Source of the DNA: CAWIMX01 sp963792785
Lineage (GTDB): Bacteria > Acidobacteriota > Vicinamibacteria > Vicinamibacterales > CAVVIG01
Reading direction: 5' to 3'
DNA length: 64,000 nucleotides
NCBI GenBank assembly: GCA_963792785.1
Contig: CAWBXO010000001.1
Coordinates: forward strand, 806,001 to 870,000
The translations under genes and the position numbers were made by a program. Shown here piece after piece: positions 31,847 to 42,616 of the stretch. Position 1 is the stretch's first letter. Every line of letters begins with the position of its first letter. The notes below the pieces were generated by a model. It was not told the origin of the DNA, ran no database searches, and saw only the letters and a list, made by a program, of their open reading frames with translations.

Positions 31847-32291
31847 CGCCTTCCTCGACGCCCTCAAGCTTCTCGGCCGCCGCGAGTTCTCCGAAGCCCA
31901 GCTCCGCCAGCGCCTGGCCCGCCGCGAACACGACGCCGGCGAGATCGACGACGCCGTCGCGCGCCTCAAAGCCGAGCGGGCCCTGGACGATGTGCGGGTC
32001 GCCGAGACCATCGCCCGCACGCAGACCGCGCACAAGGGCCGCGGACGCCGCCGCGTGACCCAGGCCATCGAGCGCGCCGGCATCAGCCGCGACACCGCGC
32101 GCCGGATCACGGACGACGTCTTCGGCGCCCTCGACGAGGACGCGCACCTCGCCGCTGCCCTCGACAAACGCCTGCGCGGCCGCGCCATCGCGGACGAGGC
32201 GGAGATGCGGCGGCTGTTCCGGCACCTCGCCGGCCAGGGTTTCGACGCCGGCCAGATCCTCAACGCCCTCAAGGCCCGCCGCCGACGGTAG
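31845..32291 (+). CDS. recX: Regulatory protein RecX (start unresolved)
   Basis: RecX-like inhibitor/modulator of RecA. From about 31848 one frame reads AFLDALKLLGRREFSEAQLR, then AGEIDDAVARLKAERALDD, KGRGRRRVTQAIERAGI and LFRHLAGQGFDAGQILNALK to a TAG at 32289-32291: the tandem three-helix repeats of RecX. The start codon is not visible; it must lie within the frame error at the pilT end or overlap pilT. recX before alaS is a common arrangement (recA-recX-alaS). Confidence 0.8.
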
Positions 32292-32337
32292 CGCGCGCCT
32301 TCAGGGCCGCCTGACCGCTGGTAAAATGTCTCCCGCG

Positions 32338-34993
32338 ATGACCTCGAACGAGATCCGAGCCAGCTTCCTCGCGTACTTCGAACAGCACGGCCACCACGTC
32401 GTCCCCAGCTCGCCGCTGGTGCCGGCCGACGACCCGACGCTGCTCTTCACCAACGCCGGGATGAACCAGTTCAAGGACGTGTTCCTCGGGCGCGAGACGC
32501 GCGAGTACACGCGCGCCGCGACGTCGCAGAAGGTGCATGCGCGTCAGCGGCAAGCACAACGACCTCGACAACGTCGGGCCGTCGCTCCGCCACCACACCT
32601 TCTTCGAGATGCTCGGCAACTTCTCGTTCGGCGACTACTTCAAGAAGGAGGCGATCGAGTTCGCCTGGGCGTCTGCTGACCGACGTCTGGAAGATGCCGC
32701 AGGACCGGCTCGTGGTGTCGATCTTCAAGGGCGAGCACGGCATCCCGCGCGACGACGAGGCCTACGAGATCTGGCGCCGGCTCGTGCCCGCCGATCGCAT
32801 CCTCGAGCTCGGCGCCGAGGACAACTTCTGGCAGATGGGCGACACGGGGCCGTGCGGCCGCTGCTCGGAGATCTACTTCGTCCGCGGCACCGGCGCCGAC
32901 CCCGAGATCGAGATCTGGAACAACGTGTTCATGGAGTTCGAGCGGCGGGCCGATCGGATCGCTCACGCCGCTGCCGGCGCCGTCGATCGACACGGGCATG
33001 GGTCTCGAGCGCATCACGGCGGTGCTCCAGCAGAAGGCGTCGAACTACGACACCGATCTGTTCATGCCGCTGCTGCGCCGGATCGGCGAGCTCGTCGGCG
33101 TCCGCTACGGCGGCGCGATGACGCCCACCGACGTGTCCATGCGCGTCGTCGCCGACCACGCGCGGGCGACCACGTTCCTGATCGCCGACGGCGTGATTCC
33201 GTCCAACGAGTGGCGCGGCTACGTGCTCCGGAAGATCATGCGCCGCGCGATGCGCCACGGGAAGCACCTCGGGTTCACCGAGCCGTTCCTGCACACGCTG
33301 GTCGACGTGCTCGGCCGCGAGATGGGCGACGCGTATCCCGAGCTGCGGACGAACCGCGACATGGTCGAGAAGACGATCCTCGCCGAGGAGAAGCGGTTCG
33401 ATGCCGTCCTGACCGACGGCCTGCCGCGGCTCGAGGCGGAGATCGCGAAGGCGCTCGAGTCGCCCGGCCACCGGCTGCCGGGCGACGCGGCCTTCCGCCT
33501 GTACGACACGTTCGGCCTGCCCTACGACTTCATCGAGGACACCGCGGCCACGCAGGACGTCACGGTGGACCGCGAGGGTTACGAGAAGGCAATGGAAGGC
33601 CAGCGCGAAAAGGCGCGCGCGGGCAGCGACTTCAAGGCCGGCAAAGGCCAGGAGTTCGCGCTCGGACCAGCCGAAGGCGCCGCTGCGGTCGGCCGGCGAT
33701 CGATTCGAGGGCTACGGCGCCACGCGCGCCGCGGGCGTCCCGGTGGTCGCGCTGTTCGATCAGGCGCGCCAGGCCGTCGACCGCCTCCCGGCGAACGCCC
33801 GCGGCTTCGTCGTCCTCGCGCAGACGCCGTTCTACCTCGAGAGCGGCGGCCAGGTGTCCGACACGGGGCGCCTCGTCAATGAGGCGACCGGCGCCGACGG
33901 CCGCGTCGAAGGTCTGGTGCGCCTCGGCCCCGGACTGCCCCGGGCGCATCGCGTGCACGATGGCCGCCGGCGCGCTGCGAGCCGCGCGATCTCGTGACGG
34001 CCGAGGTGGACGCCGGCGCGCCGCGACGCCACCCGCCGCAACCACACCGCGACGCACCTCCTGCACGCGGCCCTGCGCCAGGTGCTCGGCCCGCACGTGA
34101 AGCAGGCCGGCTCGCTCGTGGCGCCCGACCGGCTGCGCTTCGACTTCGTGCACTTCCAGGCGGTCACCCGCGGCGAACTCGATCGCATCGAGCGCATCGT
34201 CAACGAGGAGATCGTCCGGAACACGGCCGTCGCGACCGAGGTGCGGTCCACCGCGGAGGCGATCGCGGCGGGCGCCATGGCGCTGTTCGGCGAGAAGTAC
34301 GGCGACACCGTGCGGGTGGTGCGCGTGCCCGGGTTCAGCCTCGAGCTGTGCGGCGGCACGCACGTCTCCGCCACCGGCGACATCGGCGCCTTCGTCGTCG
34401 TCTCGGAGAGCGGCGTGGCCGCGGGCGTGCGGCGCATCGAGGCCGTGACTGGCGAGGGCGCGGTCGCCTATGTGCAGCAGCAGCGCGAGGCGCTCGGCCG
34501 GATCGTGGACGCGCTCAAGGTGAACGCGGATCAGGCCGTCGAGACGATCGAGAAGCTGCACGCCGACGTGAAGCGGCTGGGCCGGGAGACCACTGACCTG
34601 AAGACGAAGGCGGCCCTGGCGGGCCCCTCGGGCGGCGCGTCCGCCGCGGAGGAAGCGGTCGAGGTGGCCGGCGTGAAGCTCGCGCGCCGCAGGGTCACGG
34701 GCCTCGACAAGGACGCGCTGCGCGGCCTGGCCGACTCACTCAAGGCGCAGATCAAGAGCGGCATCGTGGTGCTCGCCTCGGAACACGACGGCAAGGTCCA
34801 GATCGTGGTCGCCGTGACGCCCGACCTCATCAAGCGCATCAAGGCCGGCCAGGTGGTGAAGGAAATCGCCCCGATCGTGGGCGGTGGCGGCGGCGGCCGT
34901 CCCGACTTCGCAGAGGCCGGCGGCCGTCATCCAGAGAAAATCGACGAAATGCTCGTCGCCAGCCTCGGCATCGTTGAAAAGCTGTTGGCCTAA
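32338..34993 (+). CDS. alaS: Alanyl-tRNA synthetase, several frameshifts
   Basis: Class II synthetase charging tRNA-Ala with editing. About 885 codons. Aminoacylation core: NEIRASFLAYFEQHGHHVVP, LLFTNAGMNQFKDVFLG, HHTFFEMLGNFSFGDYFK, EIWNNVFMEFER; tRNA-binding GLERITAVLQQK; editing site HTATHLLHAAL and ELCGGTHVSATGDIG; C-terminal DHHA1 part with IKSGIVVLASEHDGKVQIVV. Indels near 32540, 32672, 32955, 33670, 33958 and 34020 break the frame; the C-terminal third is clean. Start ATG 32338 matches family N-termini; ATG 32326 is in frame and possible. A TAAAAT box lies at 32322-32327. Confidence 0.93.
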
Positions 34994-35060
34994 CGGCTAA
35001 CGGCTAACGGCTAACGGCTCGAGGCTAACGGCTAATGCCTAAGGGCTAACAGCTAATGCC
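34994..35060 (+). repeat. CTAACGG tandem repeat
   Basis: About eight units of a 7-base motif (CTAACGG and variants CTAATGC, CTAAGGG) directly after the alaS stop. Confidence 0.8.
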
Positions 35061-35102
35061 CCTCGGCAGCTCAGCCGATAGGTATACTGTTGGCACTGCC
35101 TC

Positions 35103-35798
35103 ATGCGTAAACTGTTCGGCCTGTTGATCTTCGCCCTGCTGGCCGGCGCCGCCGCGCCGGCCACGGCGCAGATCTATACCTGGCGCGACAACAACGGGCG
35201 CCTGGTGCTGTCCGATACACCCCGCGACGGCCAGGCGAGGGTATACGCCGTGCCTGAGGCCTCCGAGCCGATTCGCGCCACGCGCGCCGTGAGCGTGGAC
35301 CGCACCCGCCCCTACGAGGACCTCATCGTCGAGAACGCGCGGCGCAACAACGTGCGGCCCGACCTCGTCCGCGCCGTCGTCCAGGTCGAGTCGGCCTTCA
35401 ACCCGCAGGCGCGCTCTCCCAAGGGCGCCATGGGCCTCATGCAGCTCATGCCGGCGACCGTGGCGCAGTTCGGCGTGGCGAACGCGTACGACCCGTCGGA
35501 GAACCTCCGCGCGGGCACGGCGTACCTGCGGCGGCTGCTGGATCGCTACGACGGGAACGAGGAGCTGGCGCTGGCCGCCTACAACGCGGGCCCGACGGCC
35601 GTGGATCGCCACGACGGCGTGCCGCCGTACCTCGAGACGAGACGCTACGTGGAGAAAGTCGGCGGCCTCGCCGGCGAAAGCCACCTCCCCGCCGGCACCG
35701 CGATCTACAGGACGGTCGAGATCGTCAACGGACGGCCCGTCACGCGGTACTCGGACAAGAAACCCACAGACGGACCGTACGAGACCCTCGGACGTTAA
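35103..35798 (+). CDS. Lytic transglycosylase with N-terminal DUF4124 domain
   Basis: A 231-residue exported peptidoglycan-cleaving enzyme. Signal peptide (residues 1-23, ending PATAQ); DUF4124-type segment IYTWRDNNGRLVLSDTPRDG; SLT domain with ARRNNVRPDLVRAVVQVESA (catalytic Glu in QVES), SPKGAMGLMQLMPATVAQFG, LRAGTAYLRRLLDRY and LALAAYNAGPTAVDR. All family motifs are intact. C-terminal tail has no known domain. It stands alone between repeat tracts. Confidence 0.92.
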   Translation: MRKLFGLLIFALLAGAAAPATAQIYTWRDNNGRLVLSDTPRDGQARVYAVPEASEPIRATRAVSVDRTRPYEDLIVENARRNNVRPDLVRAVVQVESAFNPQARSPKGAMGLMQLMPATVAQFGVANAYDPSENLRAGTAYLRRLLDRYDGNEELALAAYNAGPTAVDRHDGVPPYLETRRYVEKVGGLAGESHLPAGTAIYRTVEIVNGRPVTRYSDKKPTDGPYETLGR

Positions 35799-35799
35799 G

Positions 35800-35833
35800 G
35801 GTGCTAGCACCTAGCACCTAGCACCCAGCACCT
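35800..35833. repeat. CTAGCAC tandem repeat (R8)
   Basis: Four to five units of CTAGCAC/CCAGCAC separate the convergent transglycosylase and ABC permease genes. A related tract (CACCCAAGCACC) lies at 54286-54320. Confidence 0.8.
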
Positions 35834-37512
35834 ATTCGCCCTTCTCCACCGACGTCACGTCAATCTTCTCGAAGAGCGGCCCGAGCGCCTCGGTCGCCAA
35901 CGCGACCTCCATCGCCACCACCGCCGTCGCGACGATCGCGCCGGGGACGACCGCGATCACGCCGAGCAGCCGGACGAGTGCCAGCCAGACGAGCCCGCCC
36001 GCGACGGCGCCCGGCAGCAGCGACACCAGCAGCACCACCCACGTGCCGCCGAGCGTGATCAGCCGTTGGCCGATGGCGTCGAAGCCGCGCGCCCGCTGAC
36101 GCCCGAGCGAGACCCACCCCGGAAGCACGAGCGCCACGGCGTTGTGAATCGTGAGCTGCGCGAACACGACGGCGGGGACGAGCATCGCCGCCCCCAGGGC
36201 CACCGCCGCGCGCACCCGCAGGCTCGAACCCGGCAGGGCCTCGCCGGACATCGCGACGCCGATCGCCAGTAGCGCCCAGGCGAGCATCGTGAGCAACGCG
36301 CCCGGCCAGAGGATCTCGCCTCGGACCAGCTCCGCGGGGCGCACGGGCCACGTCTTCAGCCATTCGAGCTGCAGCAGATCCTGGCGCAGGTCGATCCGCA
36401 GGATCTGCGGCGCCATCAGCACGACGTAGGCCGCGCCGCCCATGCCGATCAGACCGAGCACCGCGGCCGGGCCGCGCGTGCGCCCGAGCGACAGGCCGAT
36501 CGCGACGACGGCGACCGCGAGCGCCACCATGCGGATGATGGTTCGGCGATCGACGACGCGGAAGGTCTGCACGCGCGGCCTTCCAGGCGAACACCATCTC
36601 GGGGCGCCCTTCCGGCGCCAGTGTCCAGGCGCTGGCGCGCGTCCGGATGCCCGCCGAGCGCGTCTGGCGCCGCTCGCGCCGCGCCGTGGCGTCGGCCGCC
36701 GCGTCCTGCAGCGCCTCGTCCGCGCGCAGCACCCAGACGAGCGTCGCCCCCACCACGAGCACGGCACCGGCGAGGGCGGCGAGGAATGCACCGGGCGTCT
36801 CGGCGAAGAGCGGGCCGCCGAGGGCCGTGACGGGCAGCAGGGCCACGCGGGCCGGCGCGCGCGTCACGGCGCCGCCGACCGTGGTCACGAGATCGGCGAG
36901 CCCCGCGTACGGGTGTCCGGCCAGCGCATGCCACACCGAGACGGCCACCACGGCCACGATGCCGGTGACGAGGCCGACCGGCAGCCACGCGCGCTTCAAT
37001 CCGCGCGCCCGGCTGAGCGTGACGCCGGTGGAGTACAGCTTGCCGGCGACCACCATCAGCCAGATCGCGATCGCGAACCGCGCGCGGGCGAAGCCGGATC
37101 CGAACGGGATGAGGATCGCCGGAATGATCCCGGCCAGCGCCAGCCCGATCTGCGAGCGCAGCAGCCGGTGCATCAGCAACTGGCGGCGCGTCACGGGCGC
37201 GGGAAAGAGGATGTCGGTCTCCGCGTCCGAGAAGTCGAGCAGGCCACTGTCGAACGGCAGCAGCCACGCGCCGGCGGCCATCACGAGGATCCACAGGCCG
37301 ACGAGCGCACTGCCGGCGGGTTGCAGCGACGTCAGGAAGCCCTCCGGCACGCCGCGCCGAGGGCCGCTGAACCGGCGGAAGAACGCGAAGTAGAGGTACG
37401 CGCCGGCCGCCGCCGCGCCGAGCATGTAGCGCGGCTCGCGCAGCCGCCGCAGCCACAGGCGCACCCGGGTCTTCGCCGTGCACGCGGTGATGTAAAGGCT
37501 CGCCCGGATCAC
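35832..37512 (-). CDS. ABC transporter permease (exporter type), one frameshift
   Basis: About 560 codons of a polytopic membrane protein with a dozen or so hydrophobic segments (for example LVGLWILVMAAGAWLLPFD, IGLALAGIIPAILIPFG, VVLMAPQILRIDL, LLVSLLPGAVAGGLVWLALV). Residues DFSDAETDILFPAPVTRRQL match putative exporter permeases of the YhgE/ABC-2-like group. GTG start 37512 overlaps the ATPase stop (GTGA). An extra base near 36572 (before VQTFRVVDRRT) splits the frame. With the ATPase next to it, it forms a two-component exporter; the cargo is unknown. Confidence 0.82.
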
Positions 37513-38255
37513 GGCTCGCCCCGCGCCTCGTCGCGCCCGGTCACCTGCAGGAAGATTTCCTCGAGCTTCGAGCCGGCGCCCGCCCGCGTGGCGCGCTCGA
37601 TGAGCTCGGCGACCGACGCGTCGGCGATCTTCCGGCCGCGGTCCATGATCACGACGCGCGAGCAGATCTCCTCGACGAGGTGCAGCAGGTGCGAGGACAC
37701 GAGCACCGCCGCGCCGGCCGTCGCCCGCGCGACGATCGTCTGGCGCATGCGGCGGATGCCGATCGGGTCGAGGCCGGTCAGCGGCTCGTCGAACAGCAGC
37801 GCCGCGGGCTCGCGCAGCAGCCCGCACGCGATCACGACCTTCTGCCGCATGCCGCGCGAAAGCTCGCCCGGGAGCTTCTTCTCGCGCCCCGTCATCTCCA
37901 GCTCCTCGAGCAGGGCCGCCGCGCGGGGGGCCACGTCGGTCACCCCGTACAGCCGGCCGATCAGGCGCAGGTGCTCCTCCACCGACAGGTACTCGAACAG
38001 GTGCGGCTCGTCGGGCATGAACGCCAGGCACCGCTTCGCCGCGATCGGGTCGGTGACGATGTCGTGCCCGCCGACGAGGATCGCGCCGGAGGACGGGCGG
38101 ATGATGCCGGCAAGCGCCCGGAGGGTGGTCGTCTTCCCCGCGCCATTGGGGCCGATCAGGCCGACGATCTCGCCCGGGCCGACCTCGAAGGAGAGGTCGT
38201 CGACGGCCGTCAGGGCGCCGTAACGGCGGGACAGGTGCTGGACGGAGATGGCCAT
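37509..38255 (-). CDS. ABC transporter ATP-binding protein
   Basis: A 248-residue ATPase for the adjacent permease. Walker A LIGPNGAGKTTTLRALAGI, Q-loop region LAFMPDEPHLFEYLSVEEHL, signature ELSRGMRQKVVIACGLL (LSRGM in place of LSGGQ), Walker B ALLFDEPLTGLDPIG and the switch His in VLVSSHLLHLVEE. DEP/LSRGM types are usual in ABC-2 exporters. Start ATG 38255 is preferred over a codon at 38303. Divergent from rpsT across 41 bases. The frame is intact. Confidence 0.92.
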   Translation of the reverse strand: MAISVQHLSRRYGALTAVDDLSFEVGPGEIVGLIGPNGAGKTTTLRALAGIIRPSSGAILVGGHDIVTDPIAAKRCLAFMPDEPHLFEYLSVEEHLRLIGRLYGVTDVAPRAAALLEELEMTGREKKLPGELSRGMRQKVVIACGLLREPAALLFDEPLTGLDPIGIRRMRQTIVARATAGAAVLVSSHLLHLVEEICSRVVIMDRGRKIADASVAELIERATRAGAGSKLEEIFLQVTGRDEARGEP

Positions 38256-38296
38256 GGATGTGCTAAACTTTTGTGTTTTGGAGGCAAAGGAAATTC

Positions 38297-38570
38297 GTGG
38301 CAACTAAACATGCATCCGCCGCTCAAGGCGCACCGTCAGAGCCTGAAGCTTCGCGAGCACAACCGCCAGTACCGCGCGCGCCTGCGCGGCGCGCTCAAGG
38401 CGGTCCGCCTCGCCATCGACGGCAACGATCTGGCCGGCGCGAAGGCCACGCTGCGCGAGACGATCTCGCTCATCGACAAGATGGCCGGCAAGGGCATCAT
38501 CCATCAGAACGCCGCCAACCGCCACAAGTCGCGGCTCACGCAGCGGCTGTCCTCAAAGTCGGCGGCGTAA
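38297..38570 (+). CDS. rpsT: Small ribosomal subunit protein S20, one frameshift
   Basis: Binds 16S rRNA early in 30S assembly. The body reads HRQSLKLREHNRQYRARLRG, AGAKATLRETISLIDKMAGK and GIIHQNAANRHKSRLTQRLS, clearly S20. The N-terminus VATKHASAAQ, from GTG 38297 with AAAGGA upstream, is one base out of frame; an extra G near 38326 explains it. An alternative is a start at ATG 38311 in the main frame, which would lose the conserved MATKxSA beginning. Confidence 0.92.
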
Positions 38571-38573
38571 CGG

Positions 38574-38591
38574 GCGGGCCTGATGGCCCGC
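38574..38591. terminator. Hairpin between convergent rpsT and holA
   Basis: GCGGGCC, loop TGAT, GGCCCGC: a perfect 7-pair stem between two convergent stop codons. It lacks a T-run on either side, so it is only a probable bidirectional terminator. Confidence 0.55.
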
Positions 38592-38592
38592 A

Positions 38593-39556
38593 CTACCGTC
38601 TGCGCTTCCCGCACAATTCCACGATCAGCCGCTCGAGCAGCATCCGCGGCTGGTCGCTCGACCGGTTGCTGCGCTTGAGCGCGAGATCGGTCCGGAACAC
38701 GGCCTCGACGCCCCGGCCGATCGCGGCCGGCGGAAATTTCGACCGCACCACCCACGCCAGCTGGCCGAGCACCTGCTCGGGCGCCGCGCCCGCGTCGCAC
38801 GCCAGCGCGAGCTGCTGCAGCGCCGCCGGCGCCGCGCCCTGCTCCACCGCGTTGGTCAGCGCCCACGTGGTCCTGCAGCGCTGCGGGCCCCGCGACCTGC
38901 CGCGCGTCCTCGGCCGTGATCGTCTTCTGCCCGAGTGCGTACAGCAGCAGCCGATCGACCTCGCCGCGCAGCCGCACGACGTCAGTGCCCGCGCGCTCGG
39001 CCAGCAGCCGCGCCGCCGCCGGCTCGAGCGCGGCGCCCGCCGCCGCCACGCGCGCCCGCACCCAGCGCTCGGCGTCGGCCTGATCCTCGAGCAGCCCGCA
39101 CGGCACGAACGTCGCGACCTTCAGGAGCAACTTGTACAGCCGGCTGCGCTTGTCGAGCGGCGCCGCGATCAGCACCAGCGCCGTCAACGGCTCGGGCGCC
39201 TCGAGGTAGGCCTCGAACGCGTCCAGGGCGCGCGAGGCCGCCTCGCTCTCGCGCTTCGGCGCGACGAGCACCTCCGCCTGCTGGACCATGACGACCCGGC
39301 GCGGCGCCATCATCGGCAGCGTCTGCGCCGCCGCGAGCAGGTTCTGAACGCCGGCCGCGAGCCGGTCGCCGGTGGTCCACTCCCCCGCGTGCAGGCGGTC
39401 CACGTTGAAGACGCGCAGCCCCTCGTCCACGCCGTCGACGAACTCGAGCGCGAGGGCGCCCTTCTCGAGTTCGTCCTCGCCCTGGATGACGTAGATCGGG
39501 TCCAGCGTGCCGGCGGCGATCTGCTGGCGGATGGCGGCGGGCGTCGCCGTTGCCAC
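38593..39556 (-). CDS. holA: DNA polymerase III subunit delta, one frameshift
   Basis: Clamp-loader subunit that opens the sliding clamp. About 320 codons: AAGTLDPIYVIQGEDELEKG, LAAAQTLPMMAPRRVVMVQQ, PLDKRSRLYKLLLK, the helix-rich middle AERAGTDVVRLRGEVDRLLL, and C-terminal EQVLGQLAWVVRSKFPPAAI. An extra G near 38873 shifts the last third. Its start is one base after the lptE stop, so leuS-lptE-holA form one transcript, a conserved order in many bacteria. Confidence 0.92.
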
Positions 39557-39557
39557 G

Positions 39558-40094
39558 CTAGAACGCCTCGAGGATCCCGCTGACGATCGTGCGGGCGAAG
39601 TCGGAGGCGATGCGGTCGAGGGCGTTGGTCTCCTGGCCGAAGAAGTCTGCCGCGTTCAGCGAGCTTTGGTTGTTCGCCGCGTCGTAGTCCTCGCGGAAGA
39701 TCACCGAGGGGTTCTCCCAGAGCACGGTGTTCTGGCGCAGGTCGCGGAACTGGATGTTCGCCGTCATCGTGATGATGTACCGGGAGGCGATGCCGGTCGC
39801 CGAAATCGTCGCGGGCTGGAGCGAGACCGACGTGACCTCCCCGGTCAGCAGCGCGTCGACGCCCGTCGAGCTCGTCAGGATCGAGTAGCGGCCGCGACTG
39901 ATGAACTCGGAGCGGACCTTCTCGGTCAGCACCGTCTCCAGATTGAACACCGTCGTCCGATTCGTGAACGTCGGGATGCCGATCGACTCGATGTAGGCCG
40001 GCAGGAACGAGCCGCGCCCCGCGAGCGCGTAGCCGCACCCGCTCGAGATCGCGGCGGCCGCCAGCAGGGCGACGCCCGCCAGCGCGCGCCTCAC
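39558..40094 (-). CDS. lptE: LPS-assembly lipoprotein LptE
   Basis: Outer-membrane lipoprotein that plugs LptD for lipopolysaccharide insertion. 178 residues with a lipoprotein signal (lipobox ISSGC, Cys about residue 20), then GYALAGRGSFLPAYIESIGI and PTFTNRTTVFNLETVLTEKV, typical of the LptB-associated/LptE-like family. GTG start 40094 overlaps the leuS stop (GTGA). It implies a lipopolysaccharide-bearing outer membrane. The frame is intact. Confidence 0.9.
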   Translation of the reverse strand: MRRALAGVALLAAAAISSGCGYALAGRGSFLPAYIESIGIPTFTNRTTVFNLETVLTEKVRSEFISRGRYSILTSSTGVDALLTGEVTSVSLQPATISATGIASRYIITMTANIQFRDLRQNTVLWENPSVIFREDYDAANNQSSLNAADFFGQETNALDRIASDFARTIVSGILEAF

Positions 40095-42575
40095 GACACC
40101 ACCACGCTGACGAGCGGGCCCTTGCCGACGATCACCTTGCGGATGGTCCGGCCCTGGAGATGCGCCTGCACCCCCGCATCGGCGAGGGCGTGCTCGCGCA
40201 GCGCCTCCTCGGAGAGATCCGCCGCCACGGTGATCCGGGCGCGCACCTTGCCGTTGATCTGCACCGGCACCTCGACCTCGTCGGCCTTCGCCACGGCCTC
40301 GTCGAACGACGGCCAGGCCGCGCGCGCCAGCCCCCCCGCGTGGCCGAGCCGCTCCCACAGCTCCTCGGCCGTGTGCGGCACGAAGGGCGCCAGCATCAGC
40401 GTGAGGGCGTCGAGCGCCTCGCGCACGGCCGCGCGCGACTCCGGCCGCTCGCCCGTGAACGCGTACAGCTCGTTCACGAGCTCCATCAGCGAGGACACGG
40501 CGGTGTTCAGGTGCATGCGCTCTTCGATGTCCGTCGTGACCCGCCGGATCGTGTCGTGCGTCTTCCGCCGGAGCGCCCGTTCGGCGCCGTCCCACGCCTC
40601 GCCGCCCGCGGGGGGCGCCACGCCCTCGAGCGCCGGCAGCCAGTGATCGACGAGGCGCCACACGCGCACGAGGAACCGCAAGCTGCCGTCGAGGCCGCTG
40701 TCGCTCCACTCGACTCTCCTTCTCGGGCGGCGCCACGAACATCACGTACAGCCGGAGCGCGTCGGCGCCGTACTTCTGGACCATGTCGTCCGGATCGACG
40801 ACGTTGCCCTTGGACTTCGACATGACGGCGCCGTTCTTGAGCACCATGCCCTGCGTGAGCAGCCGCGTGAACGGCTCGTCGAACGCGATGAGGCCGATGT
40901 CGCGCAGCACGCGCGTGAAGAAGCGCGAGTACAGCAGGTGGAGGATCGCGTGCTCGACGCCCCCGCTGTAGAAGTCCACGGGCATCCAGTAGTCGGCCGT
41001 TTCCGGCGCGAACGGCAGGCCCTCGTTGCCGGGATCGCAGAACCGGAGGAAATACCACGAGGAATCGACGAACGTGTCCATCGTGTCGGTCTCGCGACGG
41101 GCCGGGCCGCCGCAGCGCGGGCACGTGGTTTCGACGAACGTCTTGATCTGCGCGAGCGGCGAGTCGCCGCGGCCCGTGAACGCCGCCACCTTCGGCAGCT
41201 CGACCGGCAGCTGCTCGTACGGCACGCCCACCGCCCCGTGCTCGGGGCAGTAGACGACCGGGATCGGCGTCCCCCAGTAGCGCTGCCGGGAGATGCCCCA
41301 GTCCTTGAGGCGGTACTGCACCTCGCCCTGGCCGACCTTCTTGCGCCTCGGCGTCCCGGATCAGCCGTCCGATGACGGCGGGCGCGGCCTCGCCGCTGTA
41401 GGGGCCGGAATTGACCAGGGTCCCGTAGTTGGACTCCGCCGACGTGAGCTCGCCTGGCGACGGCTCGGCGTCACCGGACTGCACCACGACGCGGATCGGC
41501 AGGCCGTATTTGCGCGCGAACTCGAAGTCGCGCTGGTCGTGCGCCGGGCACCGCCATGATCGCGCCCGTGCCGTACTCGGCGAGGACGAAATTCGCCACC
41601 CACACCGGCACGTCCTCGCCGGTGAACGGGTTCACCGCGGTCCGGCCCGTGTCGAAGCCCTCCTTCTCGACGGCGCCCGTGAGGCGCGCCTCGCGATCGA
41701 GCGCCCGGAACGCCGCCACGCGCGCGCGGAACGCCGCGGGGTCGGGGCTCTCGGCGGCGAAGCGGTCCACGAGCGGCGTGCTCGGGCGCCAGCAGGACGA
41801 ACGTGGCGCCGTAGATCGTGTCGATGCGCGTCGTGAAGATCTCGATGCCGTCGTCCGGCGCGCCGCCGGTGAGGCGGAACGTCAGCCGCGCGCCCTCGGA
41901 GCGCCCGATCCAGTTCCGCTGCATCACGACGACCTTCTCGGGCCACTCGGTCAGCGTGTCGAGCCCCTCGAGCAGCTCGTCGGCGTACTCCGTGATGCGG
42001 AAGAACCACTGCTCGAGATCGCGCGCGACGACCGGGTTGCCGCACCGCCAGCACGCGCCGTCGACGACCTGCTCGTTGGCGAGCACCGTCTTGTCCGTCT
42101 CGCACCAGTTCACGGTGGAGCGCTTGCGGTACGCGAGCCCGCGCTCGAGCATCTTCAGGAAGATCCACTGGTTGAACTTGTAGTACTCGGGCAGGCACGT
42201 CGCGATTTCCCGCCCCCAGGCATAGCTGATGCCGAGCCGCTGGAGCTGGCCCTTCATGTGCGCGATGTTGGCGAGGGTCGACGCCTCCGGGTGCGTCCCG
42301 GTCTTGATCGCGGCGTTCTCAGCCGGCAGGCCGAAGGCGTCCCAGCCGAACGGGTGGAGCACGTTGAAGCCGCGCATGCGCTTCGTGCGCGCCATCACGT
42401 CGCCGATCATGTAGTTGCGGACGTGCCCGACGTGCGCGTGGCCCGACGGGTACGCGAACATCTCGAGGCAGTAGTACTTCGGCCGCGCCGGATCGATCTC
42501 GACCTCGAACGCTTTCGTCGAGGTCCAGTGCGCCTGCCATTTGGTGTCGAGGTCCTGCGGGGTGTAGTCGGCCAT
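40091..42575 (-). CDS. leuS: Leucyl-tRNA synthetase, several frameshifts
   Basis: Class I synthetase charging tRNA-Leu. About 828 codons. Motifs: PYPSGHAHVGHVRNYMIGDV-like HIGH region (here AYPSGHAHVGHVRNYM), CETDKTVLANEQVVDGACWR zinc loop, editing domain EIFTTRIDTIYGATFVLLAP, GISRQRYWGTPIPVVYC, and the KMSKS-type VMSKSKGNVVDP, then the anticodon-binding end. Indels near 40712, 41345, 41545 and 41785. Start ATG 42575. First gene of leuS-lptE-holA. Confidence 0.93.
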
Positions 42576-42616
42576 GGACGGGTTCGCTCATTTTACCTTT
42601 TCGCGTACACTTTACG

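Noticed and set aside
35800..35833. Attachment site or integration scar
   Set aside because: It is a short tandem repeat between convergent genes; no integrase and no matching direct repeat bounding an island.
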